Shown: positions 9,328-17,626 of the stretch, piece after piece
How positions within the stretch are numbered: the first letter of the stretch is position 1
Layout of the letters: each line of letters opens with the position of its first letter
Source of the DNA: Gammaproteobacteria bacterium
GTDB taxonomy: Bacteria > Pseudomonadota > Gammaproteobacteria > PS1 > Pseudothioglobaceae
Assembly: GCA_008080915.1 (NCBI GenBank)
Contig: VMDI01000025.1
Location: 1 to 37,313 of the forward strand
Direction: 5' to 3'
Length of the DNA stretch: 37,313 bases
The notes under the pieces: model-generated
Told to the model about the DNA's origin: nothing
Databases searched by the model: none
The model's input: only the letters and a program-made list of their open reading frames with translations
Made by a program: the position numbers and the translations under genes

Positions 9328-10629
9328 ATGAGTCAGGCGCCCCTTGGTTTAACTACAGATCTTACTAGACGCATCCTCTATTTATTGGGTGCGTTAATCA
9401 TTTTTAGACTGGGCACACATATTACTATCCCTTTTATCTCACCTACAGCATTGGCTTCTATTGTTGAGGATAATCAGGGAACTATTCTTGATATGTTTAA
9501 CATGTTCTCTGGTGGAGCGCTAGAAAGACTATCTATTTTTACGCTTGGTATCATGCCATATATCTCTTCATCAATTATTGTCCAATTGATGAGTTCTGTC
9601 TCTCCAAAATTGAAGCAACTTAAAAAAGAAGGCGAGACAGGTAAAAGAAAAATTACTCAATATACGAGAATGGGTACCGTGCTTTTAGCAATATTTCAAT
9701 CGTATGGAATTTCCGTTGCACTTCAATCTCAAAGTGCTGGTGGTGTTGGTTTGGTAACTGTTCCAGGGTTCACATTTATTCTTGTTACTATGATTACTCT
9801 AACTACAGGTACATTATTCTTGATGTGGTTAGGTGAGCAAATTACAGAAAAGGGAATAGGTAATGGAATCTCCATGATTATTTTTGCTGGAATTGTTTCT
9901 GGATTGCCATCTGCATTTGGTTCTACGTTGTCATTGGTGTCTACGGGTGAATTAACAGTTATCCTTGTGGTTTTGATTCTTATTCTTACTCTTTTAGTTA
10001 CAGGCTTTGTTGTCTTTGTTGAAAGAGGGCAAAGAAGAATTACTGTGAATTATGCAAAACGCCAACAAGGTAGAAAAATGGTTGGTGGACAGAGTTCTTA
10101 TCTTCCACTTAAAATTAATATGGCTGGTGTAATTCCACCCATCTTTGCTTCAAGTATTATTTTATTTCCAGCAACTTTAGGTGGCTGGTTCTCTCAAAGT
10201 GAAGGTATGGGCTGGTTAGCAGATATCACCGCAAGTTTATCGCCAGGTCAACCTCTTTATGTGATGTTTTATGCAGTCGCTATTATCTTCTTCACATTCT
10301 TCTATACAGCACTAACATTTGATTCAAAAGATACGGCAGATAATCTTAGAAGATCAGGTGGATTTATTCCTGGAATTAGACCCGGTCAAAATTCTGCAGA
10401 TTATATTGATTCGGTAATGTCAAGATTAACTGCATCAGGAGCAATTTATATTACCGCTGTATGTTTGCTTCCAGAGTTTTTGATTCTTTATTGGAATGTT
10501 CCATTTTATTTTGGCGGTACAAGTTTATTAATTATTGTGGTTGTTGTAATGGATTTCATTGCTCAAGCGCAATCACATTTAATGTCCAGTCAATATGACT
10601 CATTAATGAAAAAGGCTGGTTTAAAGTAG
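9328..10629 (+). CDS. secY: Protein translocase subunit SecY
   Basis: SecY is the channel subunit of the SecYEG complex in the inner membrane. The 433-residue protein shows ten hydrophobic segments. It starts with [21 protein letters not shown] and includes the first-periplasmic-loop/plug region, [14 protein letters not shown] (TM2), and the cytoplasmic loop [21 protein letters not shown] that contacts the ribosome and SecA. The conserved [13 protein letters not shown] before TM9 is present. It is co-transcribed with ribosomal genes and followed by rpmJ after eight bases. Confidence 0.98.
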   Translation: MSQAPLGLTTDLTRRILYLLGALIIFRLGTHITIPFISPTALASIVEDNQGTILDMFNMFSGGALERLSIFTLGIMPYISSSIIVQLMSSVSPKLKQLKKEGETGKRKITQYTRMGTVLLAIFQSYGISVALQSQSAGGVGLVTVPGFTFILVTMITLTTGTLFLMWLGEQITEKGIGNGISMIIFAGIVSGLPSAFGSTLSLVSTGELTVILVVLILILTLLVTGFVVFVERGQRRITVNYAKRQQGRKMVGGQSSYLPLKINMAGVIPPIFASSIILFPATLGGWFSQSEGMGWLADITASLSPGQPLYVMFYAVAIIFFTFFYTALTFDSKDTADNLRRSGGFIPGIRPGQNSADYIDSVMSRLTASGAIYITAVCLLPEFLILYWNVPFYFGGTSLLIIVVVVMDFIAQAQSHLMSSQYDSLMKKAGLK

Positions 10630-10637
10630 AGGTAGTT

Positions 10638-10751
10638 ATGAAAGTTAGAGCATCAGTAAAAAAGATTTGTAATAACTGTAAGATTATTAAGCGTCATGGG
10701 GTAATCAGAGTTATTTGTAAAGAGCCTAGACATAAACAAAGACAGGGATAA
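10638..10751 (+). CDS. rpmJ: 50S ribosomal protein L36
   Basis: The gene is too short for the ORF track. Reading from the ATG at 10638 gives a 37-residue protein, [17 protein letters not shown] ... KHKQRQG after conceptual translation, ending in TAA. It is the zinc-ribbon form of L36: C11, C14, C27 and H32 form the CxxC...C...H ligand set. It sits directly after secY, as in E. coli, where it closes the spc operon. The following gap carries a new promoter. Confidence 0.96.
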   Translation: MKVRASVKKICNNCKIIKRHGVIRVICKEPRHKQRQG

Positions 10752-10756
10752 AGTAG

Positions 10757-10786
10757 TTGACATTAAGGTCGACAAATAGGTATAAT
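10757..10786 (+). promoter_or_regulatory. Sigma70 promoter of the alpha operon
   Basis: A perfect TTGACA (10757-10762) and a perfect TATAAT (10781-10786) are separated by 18 bases in the rpmJ-rpsM gap, which at 106 bases is the longest gap in the window. Transcription should start near 10793, giving a leader of about 65 bases for rpsM-rpsK-rpsD-rpoA-rplQ and probably rpsU-yqeY. This is a strong, near-consensus promoter and allows the alpha block to be expressed apart from the upstream ribosomal genes. Confidence 0.82.
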
Positions 10787-10799
10787 TTCGGGTTTTTTG

Positions 10800-10822
10800 T
10801 TTGTGCAGATTATTGGCACAAA
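10800..10822 (+). promoter_or_regulatory. Stem-loop in the rpsM leader
   Basis: TTTGTGC (10800-10806) pairs perfectly with GCACAAA (10816-10822) around a nine-base loop, just downstream of the predicted transcription start. In E. coli the alpha operon leader folds into a pseudoknot bound by S4, the product of rpsD. The hairpin here could be part of a similar autoregulatory target, but the sequence does not let me establish a pseudoknot. Confidence 0.4.
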
Positions 10823-10857
10823 ATTTAGATAAATATATAGTATTAAAGGAAGATTGA

Positions 10858-11211
10858 ATGGCAAGAATAGCAGGTATTAATATCCCAACTCACAAGCACC
10901 TTGTGATTGGTTTACGTTCTATTTATGGTATTGGACCAACTAGAGCGCAAGCTATTTGTGAAGAAACTAAAATCGATCCTACGACTAAGGTATCTGACCT
11001 AACCGAAGATCAGCTTGAATTAATTAGATCGAGCGTTGCTAAATATTCAGTTGAGGGTGACTTGAGAAGACAAGTTGCTATGGACATCAAAAGACTTAAG
11101 GATTTAGGCTGTTACCGTGGAATTCGCCACAGAAAATCACTACCTCTTAGAGGTCAAAATACAAAAAATAATGCTAGAACTCGTAAGGGTCCTCGTAAAC
11201 TCGTTAGATAA
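10858..11211 (+). CDS. rpsM: 30S ribosomal protein S13
   Basis: S13 in the 30S head forms bridges to the large subunit. The 117-residue sequence starts [19 protein letters not shown], has the helix-hairpin-helix-like [14 protein letters not shown], and ends with the basic [17 protein letters not shown]. It is preceded by AAGGAAG, a good ribosome-binding site. First gene of the alpha block. Confidence 0.98.
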   Translation: MARIAGINIPTHKHLVIGLRSIYGIGPTRAQAICEETKIDPTTKVSDLTEDQLELIRSSVAKYSVEGDLRRQVAMDIKRLKDLGCYRGIRHRKSLPLRGQNTKNNARTRKGPRKLVR

Positions 11212-11219
11212 TTCAGATT

Positions 11220-11603
11220 ATGGCAAAAGTTCAAACTAAAAAGAAGCAAAAAAAACTCATTACTGATGGTGTCGCACACATTCATGCGACTTTTAACAAT
11301 ACTATTGTAATGATCACTGATCGTCACGGAAATGCTGTTTGTTGGGCAACTTCAGGTGGTTCTGGCTTCAGAGGTTCTAGAAAGTCTACTCCTTTTGCTG
11401 CTCAAGTAGCTGCTAGTAATTGTGGAGAGAAAGCGCTGACTTTTGGCATGAAAAATATTGAAGTCCGTGTTAAAGGTCCTGGACCTGGAAGAGATTCAGC
11501 AATTAGAGGTCTGAATTCTCAAGGATTAAAAATTCAATCAATTACAGATGTGACTGGCATTCCACACAATGGCTGCAGACCATCTAAGAAAAGAAGAGTT
11601 TAA
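11220..11603 (+). CDS. rpsK: 30S ribosomal protein S11
   Basis: S11 lines the 30S platform near the E site. The 127-residue sequence contains [43 protein letters not shown] and the C-terminal [18 protein letters not shown], all family signatures. Eight bases separate it from rpsM and nine from rpsD. Confidence 0.98.
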   Translation: MAKVQTKKKQKKLITDGVAHIHATFNNTIVMITDRHGNAVCWATSGGSGFRGSRKSTPFAAQVAASNCGEKALTFGMKNIEVRVKGPGPGRDSAIRGLNSQGLKIQSITDVTGIPHNGCRPSKKRRV

Positions 11604-11612
11604 GGATAAATT

Positions 11613-12239
11613 ATGGCGAGATATACTGGACCAAGTTGTAAATTAGCTAGAAGAGAAGGCACAGATCTTTTCTTAAAAAGTGGTATTCGTTCGTTAGATA
11701 CTAAATGTAAACTAAATCAGCTTCCAGGTGTTCATGGACCGACAGCTAGACGTTCAAAGGATAGTGATTACGGTCTTCAGTTAAGAGAGAAACAAAAAGT
11801 TAGACGTATGTATGGTTTGCTTGAAAAGCAATTCCGTTTATATTACAAAAAGGCCTCACAAAGAAAAGGATCTACTGGTGAGAACTTACTCTCTTTATTA
11901 GAGTGTAGACTTGATAATGTTGTTTATAGAATGGGATTTGCTTCTACCAGAGCTGAAGCAAGACAGTTGGTATCTCATAAATCTATTTTGGTCAATGGTT
12001 CTGTTATTAATATCCCTTCATACCAGGTTTCTGGCAATGATGAAATTGAAGTTAGAACAAAATCAAAGAAACAAATCAGAATCCAACTTGCTACTGAATA
12101 CGCTGAGCAAGCTGGCTATCCTGAGTGGGTTACTGTTGATAGCAAAAACCTTAAGGGTGTTTTCAAAAATATTCCTGCAAGAAGTGATCTTTCTCAAGAA
12201 ATTGAAGAGCACTTAATTGTGGAATTGTATTCTAAATAG
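11613..12239 (+). CDS. rpsD: 30S ribosomal protein S4
   Basis: S4 is a primary 16S rRNA binder and, in E. coli, the translational repressor of the alpha operon. The 208-residue protein has the N-terminal domain ([20 protein letters not shown]) lacking a zinc Cys cluster. A central S4 RNA-binding domain follows, with [23 protein letters not shown] at about residues 97-119. Length is normal. The presence of its gene here makes feedback on the rpsM leader plausible. Confidence 0.98.
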   Translation: MARYTGPSCKLARREGTDLFLKSGIRSLDTKCKLNQLPGVHGPTARRSKDSDYGLQLREKQKVRRMYGLLEKQFRLYYKKASQRKGSTGENLLSLLECRLDNVVYRMGFASTRAEARQLVSHKSILVNGSVINIPSYQVSGNDEIEVRTKSKKQIRIQLATEYAEQAGYPEWVTVDSKNLKGVFKNIPARSDLSQEIEEHLIVELYSK

Positions 12240-12251
12240 GAATTAAAGATT

Positions 12252-13232
12252 ATGCTAGGAAGCGCGAAAGATTTTCTAAAACCAAAACTTGTTAATTCAG
12301 CTGAAACTGGTGTAAATCAGTTTAATGTGATTCTAGAACCTCTTGAAAAAGGTTTTGGACACACTCTTGGTAACGCATTAAGAAGAACTTTACTTTCTTC
12401 TATGGTTGGTAGTGCTGTCACTCAAGTTGCCATCGATGGTGTTCAGCATGAATATTCTTCAATTGATGGTGTTCAGGAAGATGTTTTAGACATTCTTTTA
12501 AATCTTAAAGAAGCATCAGTTAAGCTAAATACAGCAGAAAGTGCTGAGGTGGTAATTGAGAAGAAAGGTCCATGTGTTATTACAGTTGCTGATATTGAGG
12601 CCAATGGAACAGATGTAAGCGTTTACAATCCTGAGAAGGTAATTGCAACACTTAATGATGGCGGCAATATTCGTATGACTCTTAAAATTGAATCTGGAAG
12701 AGGTTATCAAGCTGTTAACCCAAATGAAGATTCAGAAGCTCCGATTGGTTCTATGTCATTGGATGCAAGTTTCTCTCCTATCAAGAAAGTTAGTTTTACT
12801 GTTGATGCTGCTAGGGTTGATCAAAGCGTAAATCTTGATAAGTTAAATCTTGTTATCGAGACCAATGGTTCTGTTGATGCTGAAGACGCAATTAAAAGAG
12901 CTGCAAGCATCCTACAAGATCAACTATCTTCGTTCATTGAGCTTGAGCAAATTGAAGAAGAAGAATCATTACCAACATCAGATGATTTTGATCCACAATT
13001 ACTTGCTGCAGTTGATGAGTTAGAGTTAACTGTAAGAAGTGCTAATTGCCTTAAAGCAGAGCAAATTTACTACATTGGTGATTTAATTCAGAAGTCTGAA
13101 CAAGATTTATTAAGAACTCCAAATTTGGGTCGTAAATCACTGAATGAAATTAAAGAAGTTTTAACTGAGAAGAATCTTGAGCTTGGAACAGTTATTGAGA
13201 ACTGGCCTCCAGTAGACTTAATGAGTGAGTAG
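12252..13232 (+). CDS. rpoA: DNA-directed RNA polymerase subunit alpha
   Basis: The 326-residue alpha subunit has an N-terminal dimerisation domain of about 230 residues with the conserved [21 protein letters not shown]. An acidic linker ([15 protein letters not shown]) follows, then a C-terminal domain. The latter holds [21 protein letters not shown] and [12 protein letters not shown], the determinants that bind UP elements and activators. Length is close to E. coli (329). Confidence 0.98.
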   Translation: MLGSAKDFLKPKLVNSAETGVNQFNVILEPLEKGFGHTLGNALRRTLLSSMVGSAVTQVAIDGVQHEYSSIDGVQEDVLDILLNLKEASVKLNTAESAEVVIEKKGPCVITVADIEANGTDVSVYNPEKVIATLNDGGNIRMTLKIESGRGYQAVNPNEDSEAPIGSMSLDASFSPIKKVSFTVDAARVDQSVNLDKLNLVIETNGSVDAEDAIKRAASILQDQLSSFIELEQIEEEESLPTSDDFDPQLLAAVDELELTVRSANCLKAEQIYYIGDLIQKSEQDLLRTPNLGRKSLNEIKEVLTEKNLELGTVIENWPPVDLMSE

Positions 13233-13240
13233 GATTTGAT

Positions 13241-13657
13241 ATGAGACACAGAAAATCAGGTAAACAACTTAATAGAAATTCATCTCATAGAAAAGCTATG
13301 TTCAAGAATATGGCTAACTCACTATTTCTTCATGAGACAATTAAAACAACGCTTCCTAAAGCTAAAGAGCTTAGAAGAGTTGTAGAACCTTTAATCACTA
13401 AAGCTAAGGCTGATAGTGTTGCTAATAGAAGATATGTTTTCTCTAAATTAAGAGATGATTCTACTGTTGCAAAACTTTTCACACAATTAGGTCCTTTCTA
13501 TAAAGATAGACCTGGTGGATATGTAAGAATTCTTAAAGCAGGTTTTAGAACAGGCGATAAGGCACCTATGGCAATTGTTCAATTGGTTGATTTTGAGGGT
13601 TCAGAGCCTGAGACTGTTGTAGTTGAAGAGCCAGCAAAAGAAACTAAGGAAGATTAA
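13241..13657 (+). CDS. rplQ: 50S ribosomal protein L17 with acidic C-terminal tail
   Basis: L17 lies near the tunnel exit. [24 protein letters not shown] and the central [13 protein letters not shown] are diagnostic. At 138 residues it is about 10 longer than the E. coli protein. The last 20 or so residues are acidic ([17 protein letters not shown]), echoing the acidic tail of L3 in this window. The next gene, rpsU, begins one base after its stop. Confidence 0.96.
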   Translation: MRHRKSGKQLNRNSSHRKAMFKNMANSLFLHETIKTTLPKAKELRRVVEPLITKAKADSVANRRYVFSKLRDDSTVAKLFTQLGPFYKDRPGGYVRILKAGFRTGDKAPMAIVQLVDFEGSEPETVVVEEPAKETKED

Positions 13658-13658
13658 T

Positions 13659-13874
13659 ATGCCATTTATTAAAGTTAGAGAAAACGAACCATTTGATATC
13701 GCTCTTCGCCGTTTTAGAAGATCTTGTGATCGTGCTGGTGTAATTACTGATGTAAGAAAGAAAGAATTTTTTGAGAAACCTACTTGGGTCAAAAAGCGTA
13801 AAAAAGCAGCTGCTGTTAAACGCACTCAAAAAGAGATGTCAAAGAATAGAGTAAATCGTAAACGTCTTTACTAA
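13659..13874 (+). CDS. rpsU: 30S ribosomal protein S21
   Basis: S21 promotes base-pairing of the Shine-Dalgarno sequence on the 30S platform. The track ORF starts at 13623 inside rplQ. The ATG at 13659 gives the conserved 71-residue protein beginning [24 protein letters not shown]-like (here [11 protein letters not shown]) and ending [12 protein letters not shown]. In many gammaproteobacteria rpsU leads the rpsU-(yqeY)-dnaG-rpoD operon. Here it is joined to the end of the alpha block, one base after rplQ, and keeps only yqeY. Confidence 0.96.
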   Translation: MPFIKVRENEPFDIALRRFRRSCDRAGVITDVRKKEFFEKPTWVKKRKKAAAVKRTQKEMSKNRVNRKRLY

Positions 13875-13886
13875 TTTCCAATACTC

Positions 13887-14333
13887 ATGTCTGAGTTAAA
13901 AAATCAAATTATTGCTGACATGAAATCAGCAATGAAAGCTAAGGATTCAGCAACCCTAAAAGCAGTTAGGATGATTGTTGAAGCCATCAAACAAAAAGAA
14001 GTTGATACTCGAGAAGAGCTTGATGATCAAGGCATACTCGCTGTTATTCAAAAAATGGTCAAACAAAGAAAAGACTCTATTGATCAATTTACCCAAGCTG
14101 GTAGAGATGACTTGGTTTCGGTCGAAGAGGCTGAATTAAAAGTTATTAATCTTTACATGCCCAAGCAGCTCAGCGAGAGTGAAATCGAATCCGTGGTGGA
14201 TCAAGTGATCTCCCAAACCGGTGCTTCTGGTATGCAAGATATGGGTAAGTTAATGGGTGTTCTTAAAGGCGAGCTATCTGGCAAAGCTGATATGGGAACC
14301 GTATCCAAGATCATAAAATCTAAACTTTCTTAA
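13887..14333 (+). CDS. yqeY: GatB/YqeY domain protein
   Basis: The 148-residue protein is a stand-alone YqeY: an N-terminal helical part (LKNQIIADMKSAMKAKDSATL..VRMIVEAIKQKEVD, family pattern) and a C-terminal domain related to the tail of GatB (MGKLMGVLKGELSGKADMGTVSKIIKSKL). The GatB tail binds tRNA in the amidotransferase, but the role of free YqeY is not firmly known. It commonly follows rpsU, and does so here after 12 bases. Confidence 0.92.
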   Translation: MSELKNQIIADMKSAMKAKDSATLKAVRMIVEAIKQKEVDTREELDDQGILAVIQKMVKQRKDSIDQFTQAGRDDLVSVEEAELKVINLYMPKQLSESEIESVVDQVISQTGASGMQDMGKLMGVLKGELSGKADMGTVSKIIKSKLS

Positions 14334-14337
14334 CCTT

Positions 14338-14359
14338 AAAAAAAACACTTCCTTTTTTT
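14338..14359 (+). terminator. Weak A/T hairpin after yqeY, possible terminator
   Basis: An A8 run, a seven-base loop (CACTTCC) and a T7 run could form a pure A-U stem just after the yqeY stop. It has no GC-rich stem, so it would be a poor intrinsic terminator by itself. Its position at the end of the long ribosomal block is the main argument for it. Confidence 0.25.
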
Positions 14360-14404
14360 CTGAAAAGTTCGTATTATTACCTTTTAAATTCTTGAGGTTT
14401 GAAT

Positions 14405-15136
14405 ATGAAACTTATTACTCTATTTTGTGCATTTCTTACAAGTTTTGCCTTTGCTGCCAACGTTCCTGATTATGAAAAAGAGAAAAGGTGGGCTGAGCAT
14501 GTAGAGTCGGGACTTATGGATGGTGATATGGTGTGGGTTCCAAATGGGGACAGAGAATTCATGTCAATTCTCACCGAGTCAGAATCTGAAACCAAGAAAG
14601 CAGCCATTGTTGTTCATGGCCTAGGTGTTCATCCGGATTGGTCTGGAGTTATTCAACCTCTTAGAGTTTCTTTGACTAAACAGGGTTACCATACTCTTTC
14701 TATCCAAATGCCTGTAAGACCAAATGGTGAGCCGGGTGAAGAGTATATGGGACTTCTCGATTTAGCTGATAAAAGAATTGATAGCGCCATTAAATATCTT
14801 CAGGACAATGGATATGATATTGATCTATTAGTCGCGCACAGTTTTGGTACAACTATGTCATCTCATTACCTAGCCAACAGTAAATCAAATCCAATTAAAA
14901 GATATGTAGCGGTTGGGATGGGTGTCAACTCAGTGAAATTCCTACCAAATATCTCAATTCCTATCTTTGATGTATACGGAACTGAAGATTTGGAATCTAT
15001 CATGAATTCTGTAGGTGATCGTGCCAAAGCATCCAAGCATAATGCTAGTTACACGCAAAAAATGATTAAAGGAGATCACTTCTTTAACGGACAAGATGCT
15101 CTTCTCAATCAAACTGTTGCGAATTGGTTGAAATAA
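14405..15136 (+). CDS. Secreted alpha/beta hydrolase, DUF3530 family
   Basis: The track uses a TTG at 14399, but the ATG at 14405 is better placed, seven bases after GAGG. It gives a 243-residue protein with a Sec signal peptide (MKLITLFCAFLTSFAFA, probable cleavage before ANVPD). The segment VVHGLGVHPDWSGVIQPLR followed by TLSIQMP is typical of DUF3530 proteins. A full triad is visible: Ser in AHSFGT, Asp in YGTEDLES and His in KGDHFF. The nucleophile elbow is AHSFG rather than the classic GxSxG. The substrate is unknown; location is probably periplasmic. It overlaps the next gene by 13 bases. Confidence 0.8.
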   Translation: MKLITLFCAFLTSFAFAANVPDYEKEKRWAEHVESGLMDGDMVWVPNGDREFMSILTESESETKKAAIVVHGLGVHPDWSGVIQPLRVSLTKQGYHTLSIQMPVRPNGEPGEEYMGLLDLADKRIDSAIKYLQDNGYDIDLLVAHSFGTTMSSHYLANSKSNPIKRYVAVGMGVNSVKFLPNISIPIFDVYGTEDLESIMNSVGDRAKASKHNASYTQKMIKGDHFFNGQDALLNQTVANWLK

Positions 15137-15912
15137 TTCAGTTTCTCCTGGTTGGAGCCTTTTCAGGCTTCGTTGCAGGTCTTTTTGGAGTAGGAGGTGG
15201 ACTAATTTTGGTTCCATTCCTACTCTTTACTTTACATGGAAACGTAGAAAGTGATTATCTAATGCATACTGCTGTGGGGACTTCTCTGGGAATTATTATT
15301 TTTACTTCTATATCCAGTGTCCGAGCTCATCATAAACATAAAGCAATTGATTGGGGATCTTTTAAGAAGATTTCTCCTTCTATTGTTTTTGGGTCTTTGT
15401 TAGGGGCATATATCACTAAGTTCATGAGCTTTGATTTCATGAAAGTCTTCTTTGTGATTTTTGAATTAATTGTTGCTGCAATGATGTTATTGGGAATCAA
15501 AGGAAAAGAGGATGTTAAAAATCTATCTTCTTTTGTATGGAACGGCGCAGGCACAACTATTGGGGTTGTATCAGCAATCGTTGGTATTGGTGGAGGAACC
15601 ATGACAACACCTTTTTTGACCTACAACAACGTCAAAATAAAAAATGCCATTGCCACTTCTGCTGCTGTTGGAATGCCTATTGCAATTGCAGGCGCTATTG
15701 GTTTTATGGTTGTTGGTTCAATATCTATCGGAGTTGACAATGGATTGGGTTTTATTCACCTTAAGTCATTGGTGATTATCGTTCTGGCTAGCGTTACACT
15801 GGCTCCTCTAGGGGCTAAGGTTGCACATTCGTTAGATAGCCAAAAATTAAAAAAACTTTTCGCTGTCTTTTTAATACTTTTAGCAATCTCTGTTCTTTTA
15901 TTTGATAAGTAA
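15124..15912 (+). CDS. TSUP (TauE/SafE) family membrane permease
   Basis: The 262-residue protein has about eight membrane segments and the two repeated family motifs: GLFGVGGGLILVPFLL near residue 20 and AIVGIGGGTMTTPFLTYNNV near residue 152. TSUP proteins move sulfite, sulfoacetate, thiosulfate-like or other organic anions, or act in lactate uptake; the substrate cannot be read from this sequence. The start is TTG at 15124, inside the hydrolase gene, with no clear Shine-Dalgarno, so translation is probably coupled. No ATG fits without losing the first helix. Confidence 0.87.
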   Translation: MVEIIQFLLVGAFSGFVAGLFGVGGGLILVPFLLFTLHGNVESDYLMHTAVGTSLGIIIFTSISSVRAHHKHKAIDWGSFKKISPSIVFGSLLGAYITKFMSFDFMKVFFVIFELIVAAMMLLGIKGKEDVKNLSSFVWNGAGTTIGVVSAIVGIGGGTMTTPFLTYNNVKIKNAIATSAAVGMPIAIAGAIGFMVVGSISIGVDNGLGFIHLKSLVIIVLASVTLAPLGAKVAHSLDSQKLKKLFAVFLILLAISVLLFDK

Positions 15913-15920
15913 GTCTAGAC

Positions 15921-17228
15921 CTAGTAAGATTTAATTAGTTTATCAATTAAACCATCAAAACTTCCATTTGACATGACAACTATATGCCCTGTTTCAATGA
16001 GTTTCGCCTGATCAATAATCTCATCAATAGTGGAAAAAACTGAAGCATTTGCAGTAGATAGAGATGCCTTGACATCCCAATCTAATTCTTTAGGTTTTAG
16101 AACCATCACACGGTCAGCATCAAAAAGAGCTTCTCCCATATGATCTTTGTGATAACCCATTTTCATAGTATTTGATCGAAACTCTAATATGACTGTTATT
16201 TCTTCACTTCCAACCTTAGATCTTAATCCATTGAGGGTGGTTGCAATTGCGGTAGGATGATGAGCAAAATCATCGTAAATGGTTAAGTTATTATTCTGAT
16301 ATTTGACTTCAAGTCTTCTTTTAACTCCAGTAAAGCTTTCTAATGCTTTACAAGCAGTATCAATCGGAACACCGGCATGATGAGATGCATAAACAGCATG
16401 GATTGCATTCTGCATGTTGTGCTCACCTAAAAGTTCCCAGTCAACTTTAGATGTGTCTATTTCAAAACTCGAACCCTTTGAAGTTGACAGGAGGTTTGTT
16501 TTCTTGCTGGTCTTGGTTGGTGTATAAAGTCCATCAGAGAAAAGGCGCTCAATATTTTCATTTTCTGGATAGATAATTAGGCCCTCAGAAGGAATAGTTC
16601 TTATCAAATGTTTAAATTGGCGATCAATATCTTCAATGGTTTCAAAGATATCCGCATGATCAAACTCTAAGTTGTTAATGACCAAAGTTCTTGAGTGATA
16701 GTGAATAAACTTAGAACGTTTGTCAAAGAAAGCGGTGTCATATTCATCTGCCTCAATCACAAAAAATGGAGAGTCTGTATATCTAGCTGAAGATTTAAAG
16801 TTATTAGTCACTCCTCCAATCAAAAAACTGGGATTAAGGTCAGCCTGATCAAGGATCCATGCGACCATACTTGCTGTAGAGGTTTTACCATGGGTGCCTG
16901 AGATGGCAATCACCCACTTCTTCGATAAAACTTTATCTCCTAGCCACTGCGCTCCTGAGGCGAAAGGCTTATATCCATTAAGAATTTTTTCAACGCACTC
17001 ATTCCCTCGGGATAGGGCATTTCCAATAATATATTCATCGGCATCAGGCAAATCCTCAGCATCGTAACCCTCTGTAATATCAATTCCTTTTTCTTTAAGC
17101 TGTGTTGACATGGGTGGATATATTTTTTGATCTTGTCCAGAGACCTTATAACCCAATTCTTTTGCAATAATTGCCAACGAACCCATAAAGGTTCCAGCAA
17201 TACCGAGGATATGAATATGTTTAGTCAT
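15921..17228 (-). CDS. mpl: UDP-N-acetylmuramate:L-alanyl-gamma-D-glutamyl-meso-diaminopimelate ligase
   Basis: Mpl is a cytoplasmic Mur-ligase relative that reattaches recycled murein tripeptide to UDP-MurNAc. The 435-residue protein has an N-terminal Rossmann-like domain ([16 protein letters not shown]) and the ATP-binding P-loop [17 protein letters not shown] near residue 110. A central domain includes [16 protein letters not shown], and the C-terminal domain has [11 protein letters not shown]. The [10 protein letters not shown] start and DKRSKF separate it from MurC. It overlaps msrB by eight bases and converges on the TSUP gene with eight bases between. Confidence 0.94.
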   Translation of the reverse strand: MTKHIHILGIAGTFMGSLAIIAKELGYKVSGQDQKIYPPMSTQLKEKGIDITEGYDAEDLPDADEYIIGNALSRGNECVEKILNGYKPFASGAQWLGDKVLSKKWVIAISGTHGKTSTASMVAWILDQADLNPSFLIGGVTNNFKSSARYTDSPFFVIEADEYDTAFFDKRSKFIHYHSRTLVINNLEFDHADIFETIEDIDRQFKHLIRTIPSEGLIIYPENENIERLFSDGLYTPTKTSKKTNLLSTSKGSSFEIDTSKVDWELLGEHNMQNAIHAVYASHHAGVPIDTACKALESFTGVKRRLEVKYQNNNLTIYDDFAHHPTAIATTLNGLRSKVGSEEITVILEFRSNTMKMGYHKDHMGEALFDADRVMVLKPKELDWDVKASLSTANASVFSTIDEIIDQAKLIETGHIVVMSNGSFDGLIDKLIKSY

Positions 17229-17589
17229 TCTTATGGAAATCTAATGAGGCAGAATTAATGCAATATCTTTGACCTGTTGGATGAGGTCCATCAGGAAAAA
17301 CATGTCCTAAATGAGAATTGCAATTTGAGCAACGAACTTCAACTCTGTGCATTCCATGGGATTTATCCTCTATGAAGGTAATATTTTTCTTATTCGTAGC
17401 ATCATAAAAACTAGGCCAGCCTGTCCCAGAGTCAAATTTAGTTTTAGATTCGAACAAAATTTGGTCACAACAAATACAATGATAATTTCCATTCTCATGA
17501 TGATTGTAGTATTTGCCCGTGAATGGTCTTTCAGTTCCACATTCTTGAGTGATATGGTACTGTTCAGGCGTTAATTTTTTTAAGTCCAT
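17221..17589 (-). CDS. msrB: Peptide-methionine (R)-S-oxide reductase MsrB
   Basis: MsrB reduces the R-epimer of methionine sulfoxide in proteins. The 122-residue protein has two CxxC zinc pairs (C38/C41 and C87/C90), the substrate-site segment [23 protein letters not shown] and the catalytic Cys110 in [11 protein letters not shown]. No signal peptide is present, so it is cytoplasmic. It is the first gene of a two-gene unit with mpl. A TATAAT lies only six bases upstream of its ATG (see that entry). Confidence 0.96.
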   Translation of the reverse strand: MDLKKLTPEQYHITQECGTERPFTGKYYNHHENGNYHCICCDQILFESKTKFDSGTGWPSFYDATNKKNITFIEDKSHGMHRVEVRCSNCNSHLGHVFPDGPHPTGQRYCINSASLDFHKND

Positions 17590-17595
17590 TCGTGT

Positions 17596-17601
17596 ATTAT
17601 A
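17596..17601 (-). promoter_or_regulatory. -10 box of msrB; transcript may be leaderless
   Basis: On the minus strand a perfect TATAAT ends six bases before the A of the msrB ATG, and no Shine-Dalgarno lies between them. If this is the true -10 element, transcription would start at or next to the start codon. No good -35 box is seen 16-18 bases further upstream, so the call rests on the -10 alone. Confidence 0.35.
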
Positions 17602-17626
17602 GAATTTTTTTTAATCAAAGAATTCT

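Noticed and set aside
15911-15925. Terminator between the convergent TSUP and mpl genes
   Set aside because: Only eight bases separate the stops, and the short CTAGAC/CCTAG pieces do not make a hairpin followed by a T-run.
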